This document shows, piece after piece, positions 32,148 to 44,456 of a DNA stretch of 64,000 nucleotides; position 1 is the stretch's first letter, and every line of letters begins with the position of its first letter. The DNA comes from Gnetum montanum (lineage: Eukaryota; Streptophyta; Gnetopsida; Gnetales; Gnetaceae). Below the pieces are notes generated by a model, which did no database searches, had not been told where the DNA came from, and worked only from the letters and a program-made list of their open reading frames with translations. The stretch lies in contig MNCI01034636.1 in NCBI GenBank assembly GCA_015680685.1, positions 1,524,748-1,588,747 of the forward strand, read 5' to 3'. The translations under genes were made by a program, and so were the position numbers.

Positions 32148-34667
32148 CTATGTTTCTGTACCCTTGTCTTTCCCACAAGGTGCAGGCGTAGGGATAGAGG
32201 CCAGGGGCATGGGTTTAGCGAAGCCTAGCATAGAGTGATTTTTGGTGGCATTAATTGATGCATCTCCTTCCTTTTTTTTATTAGGTGGCGATTGATGGTT
32301 TTGGTTAGAAGCTTGTCCCTGCATAAAAGTGGCAGTCGGTGGTTTTGGTACCCTAAGGATAAAAGGCACCTTAGGAGTGGGCGCGGGCGTGGCCACAACT
32401 TTATCGTTAGCGTGAGACCGGGTTATAGCTGGAGAGGGTGCCCGAATAACAAAGGGTGGCCTCGGGACGTCGCTAATTGCCGATGAAGAACTTTGCCCCT
32501 TGGGGTGAACTAGTAGGCATGCGTAAAACAAAGGGTTGTTTAGGTGGTACCTTCCCTTCACTATTCGTACTTACCATGTTGATGGTGTATGATGTGTTAT
32601 TTGCATTTAATAGGTCTTTGTACACATGCAACGCCTGGTTTTTAGGGCGTCTTGGACTACTGCCGTCTAGTTTCAGAGAACCATTGTCAATCATGCGTTG
32701 AATGTTGTCCTTCAACACCCAGCAGTAATTGGTATCGTGACCACACAACTGATGGTAGTCACAAAAATGGTCTAGCGTAAAAGACCTCAGAACTGGCGGC
32801 TCATTAGGTAGGGCTAAAGAAGGATTCTTCAGCAATTCACAATGACGCCTGTGATGCTGCAGAGCTTCTTCGGATACTTTTTTATTCTAAATATATCCTA
32901 CCCCTAATAATTGTTTCAACAATTTCGAATGCTTTATAGGTAGGGCTGTATATTTTGAGCGATCTTTACGCTCGAAGTTTGGCTTTGACTGGGGGGGCTT
33001 TTCAGGGGCAGGTGTGTCTTGGCCAGTGCTGCTTGCACTAGTCATGGTCTCGGCAGACGCTCTGGATGCCTTTTTGTTATTCTTGTTTTTAGCGCCCTCA
33101 GCCAGCGTAGCTACTATCATCGTCGTTGCTTTATCCTTGTCTTTACCCTTATTATTGGCATTTTTATAGGCCACATACGCCGGGTCTTTACTAGCCTTAG
33201 TAGCATCTTGGATGCTCCTAGTTTGGGTGAAAGCCTGACTCAAGGAGCTAGGGGCAAGGTAATATAGTTTAGACTTGATGAAGTCATTAACTGCTCCTTT
33301 GAAAATAGCTAGAATATGGGCTTCCACGATAGGCTCATGGATGTCATTCAAAGTAGCGCTCCATCGCTGTATAAACTTTTGGACTGGTTCAAGTGGGTCT
33401 TGCTTCACTCCCATAAGTTGGTCGAGCATGACTTTTGGCTTTAAATTGTACTTAAAGAGAGTCACAAATTGTGTTAGGAGCTCTCCCAAGGTTGAGATGG
33501 AAGAGCGAGGAAGCGCTCGATACCAGTCCAAAGCTTTCCCTGCCAGAGACATTGCAAAGACACAGATAATCGTATGAGGCCATTACTACAATAACAAGGA
33601 TTCAGACCTGAAGGTAACAAGGTGAGCATTAGGATCTCCTTCCCCATTATATTTAGTAAAATGGGGCAACGACATCCCTGGAGGCAACGATAGCATAGGA
33701 ACCACTGGGCTGATAGGATCATCCTGGTAGAAATCCATGACTTGTATCATATTAGAGCCAGCAGCTTTAAGGTGGCTAACCTTCTTGGTGAGGGTCTGAA
33801 TAAGCGAAAAAGCTTGATCCAAACTTGGTGATGAAGAAGTCTGCATAGGAGGAGCAGGGGGTTGGACTGAAAGGGCAGTGCCAGGTAATGGGAATGGAGT
33901 GATGGTTTGACTGACAGGTGGCGCTACAGGGACTATCCCCGCAGACGGAGCTGCCTGTGAAAACCACCACCCACTAGGTTGAGCAGAGAAATTGGCTGCC
34001 GCCTGATGTGTAGGATGGAGATTGTAAGGGTATTGTGCGTTTATCTATGGGACATGCGCAATAGGTGTGGCTAAGGATTACACACCATACAACATAGATT
34101 GATCGGGTTGTGCAACAGGCATGATCCACTGACCAGCCGTGGGTTGTTGAATATGGGTTTGGGTAGTCATGACTGAGTTGACATGGGAGGCTTCTCTAGT
34201 GAGAGAAAATAGGGGATTTATGTATGTATGGGGACTGAGGGTATGGTATGAATCTATGTGTTTAGATTGGGCTGCGAATTCATCTTCCTCTTCTTCCCCT
34301 TGAGGTTCTAGAATGGATCATGTAGTCTGACTCCTAGCCATAACCAGTTGGTTCAGGAGTTCATGATAATGTCATACGTGGTAGGGGTGAAATCTTGGCC
34401 CCCTCTGTGGATCAGCTCATAATTTCATTTTGCCTCAATCTCGGCTCGGCTAAGAGCGAGCTTTGCCTGGATCTTAACATAAATGAAATTGTACTCTTTA
34501 GGAGTCACGACGGTGAATGCAGGATCCTTGCCCTGTAATCTCAATGAATGGCGCGATGGTCCTTCAGGTCCGATTGCGCTAGAAGCTGGTTCGGGAATGG
34601 GATTTATGGATGTGGCACCCGAGTCAGTGGTGATCATAGCGGCAGTGGTTGCATATGTAGAATCCAT
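32148..34667 (-). pseudogene. Gag polyprotein, Tat element, several frame breaks
   Basis: The N-terminus is likely at 34,667 (MDSTYATTAAMITTDS), about 215 bases after the primer site. Segment 33,586-33,846 has SLPPGMSLPHFTKYNGEGDP, the P-x-F-x-KY-x-G-x-GDP capsid start. Segment 32,887-33,552 has SLAGKALDWYRALPRSSIST and FVTLFKYNLKPK, the core capsid motifs (A-x-WY, F-x-LF). Segment 32,473-32,835 has FCDYHQLCGHDTNYCWVL, a CxxH-x4-GH-x4-C finger typical of Tat gag. The end (32,148-32,561) is Pro- and Ser-rich. At least four frame changes separate these parts. Confidence 0.85.
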
Positions 34668-34882
34668 TTTTCAGATAGGTTGATGACAAAAAATGACAGG
34701 ATCTAAAAGGTGATGGTCAAATAGAATTATGAATGGGCTTTTTACCATGTAGGATTCCAAAGGAATCGTTGTTGTGACCAATCTACACCACACGATTTCA
34801 TAAACTTCCTTAGAGGTATTACGTTTACGTTTTTATGGACGTGGGTATGGATCGCTTACAGGGCTACCCATAAAATATGGAT
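34668..34882 (-). other. Leader between primer site and gag, Tat element
   Basis: Short untranslated leader with no recognised signal beyond its position. It is only about a fifth as long as the equivalent region of the old copy. Confidence 0.5.
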
Positions 34883-34911
34883 CGGAGGTTCAAGCCCTCC
34901 TTCTAGTGCTA
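34883..34911 (-). other. Primer binding site, tRNA-Asn type, unusually long match
   Basis: Read on the plus strand, CGGAGGTTCAAGCCCTCC then TTCTAGTGCTA matches 26 of 29 bases of the plant tRNA-Asn(GUU) 3' end with CCA, as I recall that sequence. The three differences are transitions. The match covers the whole T-arm and the acceptor strand, well beyond the usual 12-18 bases. It lies six bases from the LTR end. No A box or 5' acceptor strand is present, so it is not a tRNA gene. Confidence 0.75.
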
Positions 34912-34917
34912 GAAAAC

Positions 34918-36481
34918 TATAACAACGGAAAATGTCGGTCGCTAGAAAATACCGAATGAAGATCCGTGTACACAGTCTTAACCACGGATCCGTGCGAGGG
35001 CCATGCTGGAGAAAATGAATCCGCAGTGCCCTGAATGGTCTTATTGATCAGATAGGGACTTATTCAATCAGTAAATTGATGAATATCATGATAATATGTG
35101 TATTATATAGATATTCCACGAGAAAAATTGATTCGATGAATCGTAGAAGGAGTAGAAAATGATGTAAATAAATCGAAATAACGACAACGTCAATGCGACA
35201 AGGAGGATCAGATTTAGAAAAGTGCGTAATTCCAAGATCTATGTTTTGATTCGAAGATTGAGTATATTGTATACGAAGTTCCAATAGCAAACTCTGCTTA
35301 TCCTGTGTGAAGCATACACAAAGCAACAAGAAAAATGTTCAACAAGGAGTATAGAATGAAGCTTGGTCTACCTTGTAAGCCAAAGATGGGATGCAGGGAA
35401 GGTCAAGCCTGGATGTCTATCGATCAACTGTTTCTGGTCAATAAACCTTGCCAACCGCACCAGATGATCTCTCGATCTCTGATTTGCTCTTTTTGCCTTC
35501 AGTAGTCTTTGCTCCAAGCTGCCAACGATCGCCAATGGAGAGAACTGTATTTTCACCAAAAGAATGATCACTCTTGTTGCCAATGCTCAAAATTTCTTTT
35601 GTCTCTGCTAAAAGATGATGCTGCCAAAAGATGATTAAGATCTCCAGATTCCGATCTCTTCTTTCTTTGCCAACTGGGGCATTTATAAGTTTGACAACAT
35701 GTGGAGAAGGCACAATCCCAATGACATGTGTCTTGAACTTTCAGAATGTTGTTGACTTGACAAACTTCATGTTGAAACTGGTCCACCACTCCTGTTGAAG
35801 CCGTCTCATTATTACGCTACGATACACTGATAAGCGTATTGTGCGTATGGATAACAGATGCATGTTTGGTACTGCCTTAGTTGACTTTAAGTTCTATTAC
35901 GCTTGTTTACGTTACGTAGCGTGGCGGAGCATAATAGAGCATAGAAGTAGTTAACTCAAGCTGTTTTATGCTCATTTACGCCGAGAAGTGTAATAGAGCG
36001 TCAAACATAGTCAACTTTACAATAAGTTATGCTTGTTTACGTTGCGTAGTGTAATAAGCGTAAAGTGACCAATCTACAAAAAGAAAGAAATCAATTTGCC
36101 GCGGTTCTTTGGACTTTAACTTTGACTTTCTGGGAGCTTATTATGCTACTCTACGTAACAGAGCGTAAACTCAACCCTGAACAAAAGACTTAGCAGAATA
36201 TGCGACAAGTCTTAAACCTTAAACATCATCAAAATTGCCAAAGTAAGTTACTTTCTGATATAGGGCTATGTTAAATAGAGTTACGCTGAGCGACACTACG
36301 CTATGTTGCGTAATGTAGCGTAAAGAGAGAAAAAAAAGTAAGGTTGAAATTTGCATGAAACTTGGAGACTTGATGCTGTGCGCCTCTTTGCCTTGTTCTG
36401 TCTTCTGGATTTCTATTGCAAACTTTCGCCTGAATTGTGAATCTTCACCTTAGGCCGATTCGCAATTTCCACAGTGTTTCA
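34918..36481 (-). repeat. 5' LTR of the Tat element
   Basis: Runs from TATAACAACGG (ancestral TG changed to TA) to CAGTGTTTCA on the plus strand. It is the direct partner of 20,080-21,642. A minus-strand TATA box lies at 35,679-35,689 and the palindromic array at 35,812-36,322. LTR-to-LTR differences are mostly transitions. Confidence 0.9.
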
Positions 36482-36486
36482 TGCAT
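36482..36486. other. Right target-site duplication of the Tat element
   Basis: TGCAT follows the LTR end TTTCA and pairs with TGCAA at 20,075-20,079. Confidence 0.6.
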
Positions 36487-39196
36487 TAGGTTAAACCATT
36501 CCATGACTTTTCCTACTCCTCTAAAGACTTTGTTGTACATACTAGACCACTCATTAATCATTTAGTCTTCCATTTTTTTTCTTTTGATGATAGTCATGGG
36601 AATGTCAATCATGACACATAGACATCAAACCTTGCTTTTCCGTTCTTGTTATATTTTTCATATTTCATATTATTTCTTACATTCTTTAATATTTTTCATA
36701 TTCTATAATACTTTTTATATTTCTTATCATCTTTTATTATTTAATATCTTTCAAATTATTTATACGTTTTTTTCTTTTCTTATTCATTTCGCATTCTTCT
36801 ATAATTTTTACTATTTTTCATGTGGATATTTTTGTTGATTTTTATAATAAAGTGTAATGAAATAAATGAGGTGTAGTCAAAATAATGAGAATTTAACCCT
36901 ATGTTATCAAATCATTAAAAATTGAGTATATATACATTGATACCACATCATCCATCCATTAATTTTCAATAATAAGAAGTTCTTACCATGGACATAATGA
37001 CATTCTATTGTCAATAAAACTAAACTAAAATTATGATCATTATGCCTAATGAAAAATTGAAGAACCTAGTGGGAATGAAGAGGGTGTGACATTAAGGAAA
37101 TTTGTGGATTCTATAAGCCTACTACTATAATTCTTATCCTACTGTTAAGTTGCATTATTTACTTCAGTTTTGATGAAAAATGGAAGTATGTTCTAAAAAT
37201 AAATGCTATCTTATCATGTCATTGGAAAGACATGTTATCCATTCTTGAAGTTATTCCTCTAGTAAGGTTGATGTAGTAATAATCTAATAAATTCACATAA
37301 TAAAAATTTCTAAGGATTTTACTAGAAAGATATATTACCCATGCTTGAAGGTAGGTGATTTCTTAGAAATTTTAACATTTCTTGGACTTGCATTGATTAT
37401 GGAGCTAGAAAGACATGTTATCCATCCCTAAAGGTACTCCTCTATTTAATGGTAAAGTCTCATTAAAAATAAACTATATTAATAAGTTGCTTCCTTATAC
37501 TTCATTGCCAAGTCTCAATATTTTCTTGTAGTTGTAATAATATTATGGTTGTTAGCTCTAGGATGATACAATGCGATGTCATTGGTAAATGGTATGGACT
37601 TGATTTGGATCTTGGACGGAAAGGCTCATGACCATCTTAATCATGCATTACACATAGAATTTATTATGCCAATGGTAAGACATCTCATGTTCCATTCTCT
37701 ATAGTCCCTACTACTACCATTCCATCTCACTATTATATATAATCATGATTTGATAATTTTGTATAATAGAGTGTTATTTTCCTATTAATGCAATGTTGAC
37801 ATGTGTGTTTTGGAAGATGGCTATGTTTTACATTTAACATTTTGAGCACCTATGGATACTTGTACGTGTGGTTAAATAAAGGTACTAAGGGTAGGAGCCT
37901 ACTTTGGGAAGGATCCACTTGCATAACTGTTGTGCTTCATACCTTATTATCAATTCCACATCATCTTGTATCTCTGGAACACTTATATGATCATTGTGAT
38001 TTCCCTACACACTCATCTTCATTCATATATTAGGAAAATTTACCCAACCATCTCCTAATAAGCTTAATCAACCTATCTTGCCCAAACTTCATTTCACAAG
38101 ACTTTGATGAAAAATTATTACATTCTAAGCATCACTATGATTAAGGACCATATAAACTGTTTCTATATCTTCTAGACTATGCATTTTATCTAATTTTCTA
38201 TCAAAAATATTACAAAATTTTAAAAATTTCAATGGTGGTATTGTATATATGATGTATAAGTCTCTACAATATTACATCCATGCTATTGTATCTATGATGT
38301 ATTCCTAATAAAAATCTATATATATTCATGAGGTGTTAGAAAAGTTTTTCATTCTCACATTTCATGCCTAGGGAGTTCATACTCTTTTTTTGACCTTAAA
38401 ACTTCAAAGAGACATAGCTTTCTCATCACATGTCCAATTTTAGTTATTCTCATTCTATTCTGCTCATGGAGTAGCCAACTTAGTCATGGAGGAGAAAAAT
38501 ATGAGTGGTTTGTGTGAATTACATCAAATTTTTCTTACACATGGAAAGACAAAGTAAGGGTCAAAATAATAAGAGATTATATTCTAACCTAACATAAGCT
38601 CATAAGACTAATCATTCTTTCCAAATAACCATTTAAACATATTTTAGATAAGAAATTAATGATTGTGATAGATCATCAAAGATAAATTAGTTTATAATCA
38701 TTATAAATTCTTCAATTAAGGATTTTTCTTGTAAAATATTTTATCCAAGTTACAAGTTTTTCTAATTGTCCAATCTTAATTATGACTAAAATTGATGATA
38801 AGGAAAGATTTGGATCAAAACCTAAAAACTTGAGGAAGGGTTATGAACTATTAGAGATTCTTTTTGAGTTAGTTGCATAAATCTTAAAATTCTCCATGAT
38901 TAAAAATGTAAAGATTTAATCCAAGTTGCAAATTTTTCAAACTTTGTAATCTTAGTTACAAAAAGTAATAATAAGGAAAGATTTTAATCAAAACCAAAAA
39001 ACTCAAGGAAGGTTTGTGAACCATTAGATGTTCTTTTTGAGTTATTTGAGTAATCTTAAAATTCTTCATGATTATAGATGCCTCCTAAGAGAATCGAAGC
39101 AAAAGGATCATCATAACCAAAGTGGAAAAGACCTAGAGAAGAGGAAAAGAACAAACTAGAGAAAAAACTCCACTCACAAAGGAAGAGACTTGGCAG
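36487..39196 (+). other. 3' (post-integrase) region of the plus-strand Athila-like element, part 1
   Basis: The first bases read IRLNHSMTF in the frame that continues the integrase C-terminus from 20,079. Beyond this no domain is identified. An AT-rich low-complexity stretch at 36,640-36,835 is made of TTTCATATT-like words. Three copies of an AAGACATGTTATCCAT motif occur at about 37,226, 37,328 and 37,414. The same motif occurs once, inverted, at 46,611-46,655 in the 3' region of the minus-strand relative, which supports homology of the two regions. Confidence 0.45.
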
Positions 39197-39735
39197 GTGC
39201 CTAGACATACACTCATGCTAAAGATTTAACTACATTGGAGAAAGAGAATAAGAGAAATGCTATTGAGAATATAAGATTGACAGATATAGAGAAATAAAAG
39301 AATGTGCTAGAAGAGAGTATTCATTAGCTAAAAGAGTAATTTTCTTGAGTCAACATTAACTTAATATAATTGACTAGAGAAAATAGAATCCTATCAATGA
39401 AGAAAGTCTATGTTGTATGTTAGAAATTAGCCATCAAGATCAACATGTGAAAGAATAAGGCTAAGAAACATGAATCATTAAAAGAGAACTTAAAAAAACA
39501 AGTGGGAATGTATAAGAGAAGTGAAATGAAAAAAAAGAAAAGAAATCTAGATAACAAAAGTCAAAATAAAATCCATCCTAGTACAAAAAATTTATTGGAA
39601 ACTCATCTTGGGTAGTGTTCCCCATGTATACCAAGTTAAAGCCAAGAATAAAGACATGTTGATTGAGGGTCTAATAGAATACATGGGGTTAGCAAATCTC
39701 TAATATGCTAACTTGACAATGTTAATAGCACATAG
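39197..39735 (+). repeat. Direct repeat copy 1 within the Athila 3' region
   Basis: About 539 bases match 41,121-41,650 closely from GTGCCTAGACATACACTC to TTAATAGCACATAG. The translation is Lys/Glu/Asn-rich and coiled-coil-like (ENIRLTDIEK, ILSMKKVYVVC). In the minus-strand relative the equivalent coil lies after the domain that here follows copy 1. This copy is therefore probably the duplicate and copy 2 the original. Confidence 0.75.
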
Positions 39736-41120
39736 ACCTAAATGTTAATGAAAATCAAGAGAATCATACTTTCATACTTAGTTGAAGCAATAGTTAAAGT
39801 ATTAAACATTCTAAATGTTAGAGCAAAAATTGTACAAATATCTATAAGGTTTGACACTAAGGCAAGAAAATTATGCCTATAGAGGGCCTATGGAACTAGT
39901 GAGAAAGAGTATAGTTGATTGTTCATAGTTGAGAATATTTACTTCAAGATTAGGACATATCATCTATTCCCAAAAAATAGACTAAATAGAATTTCCATCT
40001 ATGATGCTCGAGAAAGTGCCATCTTGATGAGGATATTCTTGGCTAATATAGCTGATTTGTTGTTTTTGAAAATATAAAGAAGATTCAAGAAGAAAATGAT
40101 AAGAAAACTCAGTTTGCAATTATCTTAACTCATTCGAAGATTTTATCAACAAGCAATAATTTTAGGCACACAAACGATTTTCTTTGCAAAGTCCAAAATG
40201 ATTCTTATGCTAAAATTTCTAAACTAGTGCTACCAAAAAATGATCAAGTGGAGAATCTAGTAGGCACTAAGGGAGCAATAACATCTACACTAGTAGGAAA
40301 CGTCCTAGCCATGGGAATGTAAACAAACAAAATGTAGTGGGTCAACACCAGCTATTGATAGGCGAAAGCAAATTTCTCTACCAACACAATATGCTTATAG
40401 ACCCTCAATGAGCTATTTGTAGTAGGATACTGAAATTATAAGTTGGGGAAGCCATGAAGTCTTAAGTATGTATAGAGTGTAAGATAATCCTAATAATCCC
40501 ACTATTTGAATAGAAACTAAAAGTGATCAAGTCTCATTGTAGATAGGAGAAGATGAAGACTAGACATAACAAATTTTGAGGAACATTACATCTTTTCAAG
40601 TGATGTTGGAAATAGGAGAATGAACTAGAGTAGTGGTGATGCAACATCAAGATGTAGTAAGACCAATAGAGGTCATTATAGATCATATAAAATAATCCTT
40701 TCATGTTTTTATTATACCATTGGTTGATATTACTAGAGCAAAAAAATGTAGAAACTATAGTCAAAACATTGATGTTCTTAGTAGACTATGAAGATATATT
40801 GGATAGACTGCTATAGATAGGACAAGTCATGTAAAATCTCTTTGATATTCCTAGTGATATCATTGTAGTTCTATCAAAATTAATTTTAGCTACGAATAAG
40901 CTAGTCATGGCTAAAAGTAGGATGCAACATGTTGAAAATGAAGTGTAGAGGTTATAGGATGAATTTAATACCCTAAGAGTAGAAAGATAAGCCCCTGTAC
41001 AGTACATTGCACTTGACTAGCTAGATCAATTTAGAAATGAACAGATTAACCAACTAATGATTCAATATGCACAAATGGATATGGAAAATGAAAAAGAAGT
41101 ATGAAATGCTTCAATGGCGA
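39736..41120 (+). pseudogene. Env-region-like protein remnant, plus-strand Athila-like element
   Basis: At about 39,890-40,075 the frame reads YFKIRTYHLFPKNRLNRISI then YDARESAILMRIFLANIA. I read this as a counterpart of the 'putative plant transposon protein' segment found 3' of integrase in Athila-type elements. At 40,840-41,100 LILATNKLVMAKSRMQHVENE and QINQLMIQYAQMDMENEKE form a helix-rich stretch. Stops abound. The role of this protein in such elements is not established. An envelope-like role has been proposed for the region in general. Confidence 0.4.
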
Positions 41121-41650
41121 GTGCCTAGACATACACTCATGCTAAAGCTTTAACTACATTGGAGAAAGAGAATACGAGAAATGCTATTGAGAATATAAGA
41201 TTGACAGATATAGAGAAATAAAAGAATGTGTTAGAAGAGAGATTCATTAGCTAAGAGAGCAATTTTCTTGAGTCAACATTAACATAATATAATTGACTAG
41301 AGAAAATAGAATCCTATCAATGAAGAAAGTCTATGTTGTATGTTAGAAATTAGCCATCAAGATCAACATGTGAAAGAATAAGGATAAGAAGCATGAATCA
41401 TTAAAAGAGCACTTCATAGATCAAGTGGGAATGTATAAGAAAATTGAAAAGAAAAAGAAATCTAGATAACTAAAGTCAAAATCAACTCCATCCTAGTACA
41501 AACACTTGATTGGCAGCTCATCTTGGGTAGTGTTCCCCATGTATACCAAGTTAAAGCCAAGAATAAAGACATGTTGATTGAGGGTCTAATAGAATACATG
41601 GGGTTAGCAAATCTCTAATATGCTAACTTGACAATGTTAATAGCACATAG
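41121..41650 (+). repeat. Direct repeat copy 2 within the Athila 3' region
   Basis: Partner of 39,197-39,735 at a spacing of about 1.92 kb, with small indels. It ends at the same GCACATAG as copy 1. The following 140 bases (41,651-41,789) carry no recognised feature up to the truncated LTR of the minus-strand element. Confidence 0.75.
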
Positions 41651-41789
41651 GCTTAGAATAGAACTAGAGTAGCAAGTGAATATGGTCTATACAATGTATA
41701 AAAGGGAGTTTCTAGATAGAAAAGATGCATAACAGAAGTTTCACATAGCAAACTAAACTACAAGTGGTCAAAGCTTGTTACTAAAATCA

Positions 41790-42244
41790 AAAGGACATAT
41801 GCTCACAGTGGTTGTATGTATGTGTGCTTGTCTATTAGCTTAATTAATTACATAAATTCTTAATCATTCTAACTTAATTAACCACTTAATTAATGAAAAT
41901 AATAAATACATAAATAAATCATTAAGCTAGTCCAAGTGGTGCAAGGTTTATACAAAAGCTCATCTTTATTGTTGCACATACTATGATGCTAAGGTACAAT
42001 AATGCTCGAATAGAGATCCATACACTCCTTGCCTCCTACTATGGACACTTAAAAAATTATTTTATCTCTTATAGAAACAAATTGCAAGAATTCCACTAGC
42101 AATTGAAAACCAACCCGCTATTAACATTGATGGGGTGCCATATTTATAGACTACTAGGGTGCCATGTTGATGAGTATACATCAACATGGAAAACCCTACA
42201 TTGATGGGATCCCATTGATGTAGTTGACTAAAGACACTTCATCA
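41790..42244 (-). repeat. Truncated 3' LTR of the minus-strand Athila-like element
   Basis: About 450 bases match 53,940-54,407 in the same orientation and end TTCATCA. The first 400 bases of the full LTR (as at 53,535-53,930) are missing on the left, where unrelated sequence follows. A TATA-like CTATAAATATGG, minus strand, lies near 42,150-42,160. Confidence 0.75.
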
Positions 42245-44456
42245 TACCCACATGACTGAATGAAAACTTATCCTTGAGTTTTTTAGAAAATTGGGAAGGT
42301 ATGGGATTATTGAGTGATACTTAACATAATAAAACTAATCACAAAAAAACAAAACTAAGTTCCTAGTTGTACAGATTGTCATTGGTTACAAAATTGTGCT
42401 ATTCATGATACAAAATTGAACACCATAACATGATTGAACAAAATTGGACAACACATCCTATAATGGTATGAAGATAGTTGAAAAGATTAGATAATCCTAG
42501 GTTGTGGAGATTCTTGAGGCTCTGAAGGACCTTCTCCTACTTTGAGCACACATGGTGGCTGAGGTGGCTATGGCTATCTTGCTAGAGTTGTCACTTCTGA
42601 TGGAAGGTGAAATGCATCTAACAATGCCTTCATCTTCTCCTCCTTGCTTCAAGGATCATTCATAGTCTATGTGTCATTAGTAGTATGGGATAGAATGTGG
42701 ATATTCCATGGATAGGAAATTATTATGACAACACCTTCACATTGACAAACTAGGAATCATATTACTTATGTTCAATATCGAATGCTTTGCATGCATTTTG
42801 TAGCTCCTAGTAGTCATTCATCCTCTTGGCAAGGTTCTTGGTAGTTGATCTTTAATTGTTGAACTTTTCCTTGAGAACCTTGAGTTCTACATTTGCCACT
42901 CGAAGCTTTTGCTTGGTGTCTTTTTGATTTTTGAACTCTACGTCATACAAGTAGTATGAGTTTGCCACTTATTTCTCTAATTCAAACCACATCTATTTGA
43001 TAGTCAACATAGCTAGATTTGCATATCAAAAATTGGCAAGCTCTATGTATTCTATCATCTCCTTAATCTACAATTTCTTCATGTGGATCTCTACTTTATT
43101 GTAGCCATATATCCTATCAATGATACATTACCATATCTCTCTTCCTTACTAGAGTTGCTAGAGGGTCTCATTTACATTTGCCTTCACTAATTGAATGTGT
43201 TTTTAATTTACTTATTTCATTATACTGACCTGATATTTGTAGTGATTTTTAACTCTCTCAAATTTTAGATCCTCTTATTTTTAAGGGGTTACTTTGATTA
43301 TAGTCTTTTGGCAAAGAGCACGGACCTCCTCCATGGAGAGGTTTTTGTTTTTTGTTGCTAATCTCCTTAGCTCAATGTTCACTCTAGCTATCTACTCCTA
43401 CTATTGATGGATGAAATGTGTGATCTATTTCTTTTGGACATCAACATTTCATAGGTGATGATTCTCTATAGTCAATTGTACATTCTCCTAGTGGGTTTGA
43501 TCCAAGGCCTTCTAAAATTTATGCTAAGTAACCTCTACCAAGGATCGATAGAACACCATTGTCTCCATCACACCCTCAACCATTTTCAGTCTTGTGTGAA
43601 GTTTTTCAAGAGCTTCATCCTTTGTTAGTGCTAGGTTGAGGAATGTAGGGTTAGCAATCTAGGCTCTTAGTTTAGGAACCTTTGAAGCTAGGCATTCATT
43701 TAGCTCTTTGGTTGTTTTGAGTTGCTCATCCAAAATGATGTTCTTGCCCCTTACTTCTAGTAGCTTTGACTAGGTTTCAGTTATGTTATTTGGAAGGTCA
43801 AAGATGTTCAGAATCAGTTGCCTAGTTCCCACTAGTTGATCTAGCAATTGCTCATGTTGTGTTATACTCAACCTACTACTTACTATCCCTACAGACATCT
43901 ACACATATTTAAGTGTAGAGACATTTGGTATAGATGTCATAGGTGTGTTTAGAGTTTTAGAAATTCTATAATCAATCACCTATAGCATTGTCGCCTATTC
44001 CTAGTGCTACATCACCAACACTATTGGCCCCTTACTCTCCTCCAACTGCATTGAAAAAGTAGTAGTATTCCTAAAGATTTCTAGGAATTGCTACTATTGT
44101 AAGAGCGATACTATTACCTCTTGGGCACTTGAATTCAATATAGCAGGCAACTACATTCTTTGGGCCAAAAAAATTGATTAAAATTCTTCCATTTGGCTAA
44201 CTGTTTGAGCCACTTCATTTAAGTGACTCATCACTAGCTAGTACATAAATGGATTACCACCACTCATTCCTCCTTATTTCTCTTGCTCACTTAAGAGCCA
44301 TTCTTAGAATTTTCATAACCATTAAGAATTTCCAGCAATATCCAACACTGTTTGGTGAGTGCATGGTGGAGGTGGTGATTGCTACTCCTCTTCTTGGATG
44401 AATTTTGTAGGGAATTTGTCCTTAATTGTCTCTATCTAGTTAGTAGATGGAGCACA
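42245..44456 (-). pseudogene. Coiled-coil part of the 3' region protein, minus-strand Athila-like element
   Basis: Through many stops, the minus-strand translation gives Lys/Glu-rich helices such as QKLRVANVELKVLKEKFN and KNLSMEEVRALC. The second aligns with ILSMKKVYVVC in the direct repeats of the plus-strand element. This supports a shared 3' gene downstream of integrase. No enzymatic domain is recognised. Confidence 0.4.

Larger units (their letters stand above)
20080..36481 (-). mobile_element. Tat-lineage Ty3/gypsy retrotransposon, nearly complete
   Basis: Two direct LTRs of about 1,563 bases flank, on the minus strand: primer site, gag, protease, RT, RNase H, a second archaeal-type RNase H, integrase, minisatellite and polypurine tract. 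The second RNase H between RT/RNase H and integrase is the hallmark of the Tat/Ogre lineage. By eye, the first 320 bases of the two LTRs differ at about 18 sites, mostly transitions, so this is much younger than the other elements here. Its pol has frameshifts and a 4.4 kb antisense gene between protease and RT, so it is not autonomous as it stands. Confidence 0.85.

Noticed and set aside
33019-33577. Two plus-strand frames of 82 and 100 codons
   Set aside because: They are shadows of gag, which reads clearly on the minus strand at 32,887-33,552.
34840-34911. Possible tRNA gene with a good T-arm and B box
   Set aside because: No A box, no matching 5' acceptor strand and no anticodon arm. It is a primer site next to an LTR.
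36584-36838. 84-codon plus frame rich in Phe, Tyr and Ile
   Set aside because: It is the translation of AT-rich low-complexity DNA and would mimic a membrane protein by chance.
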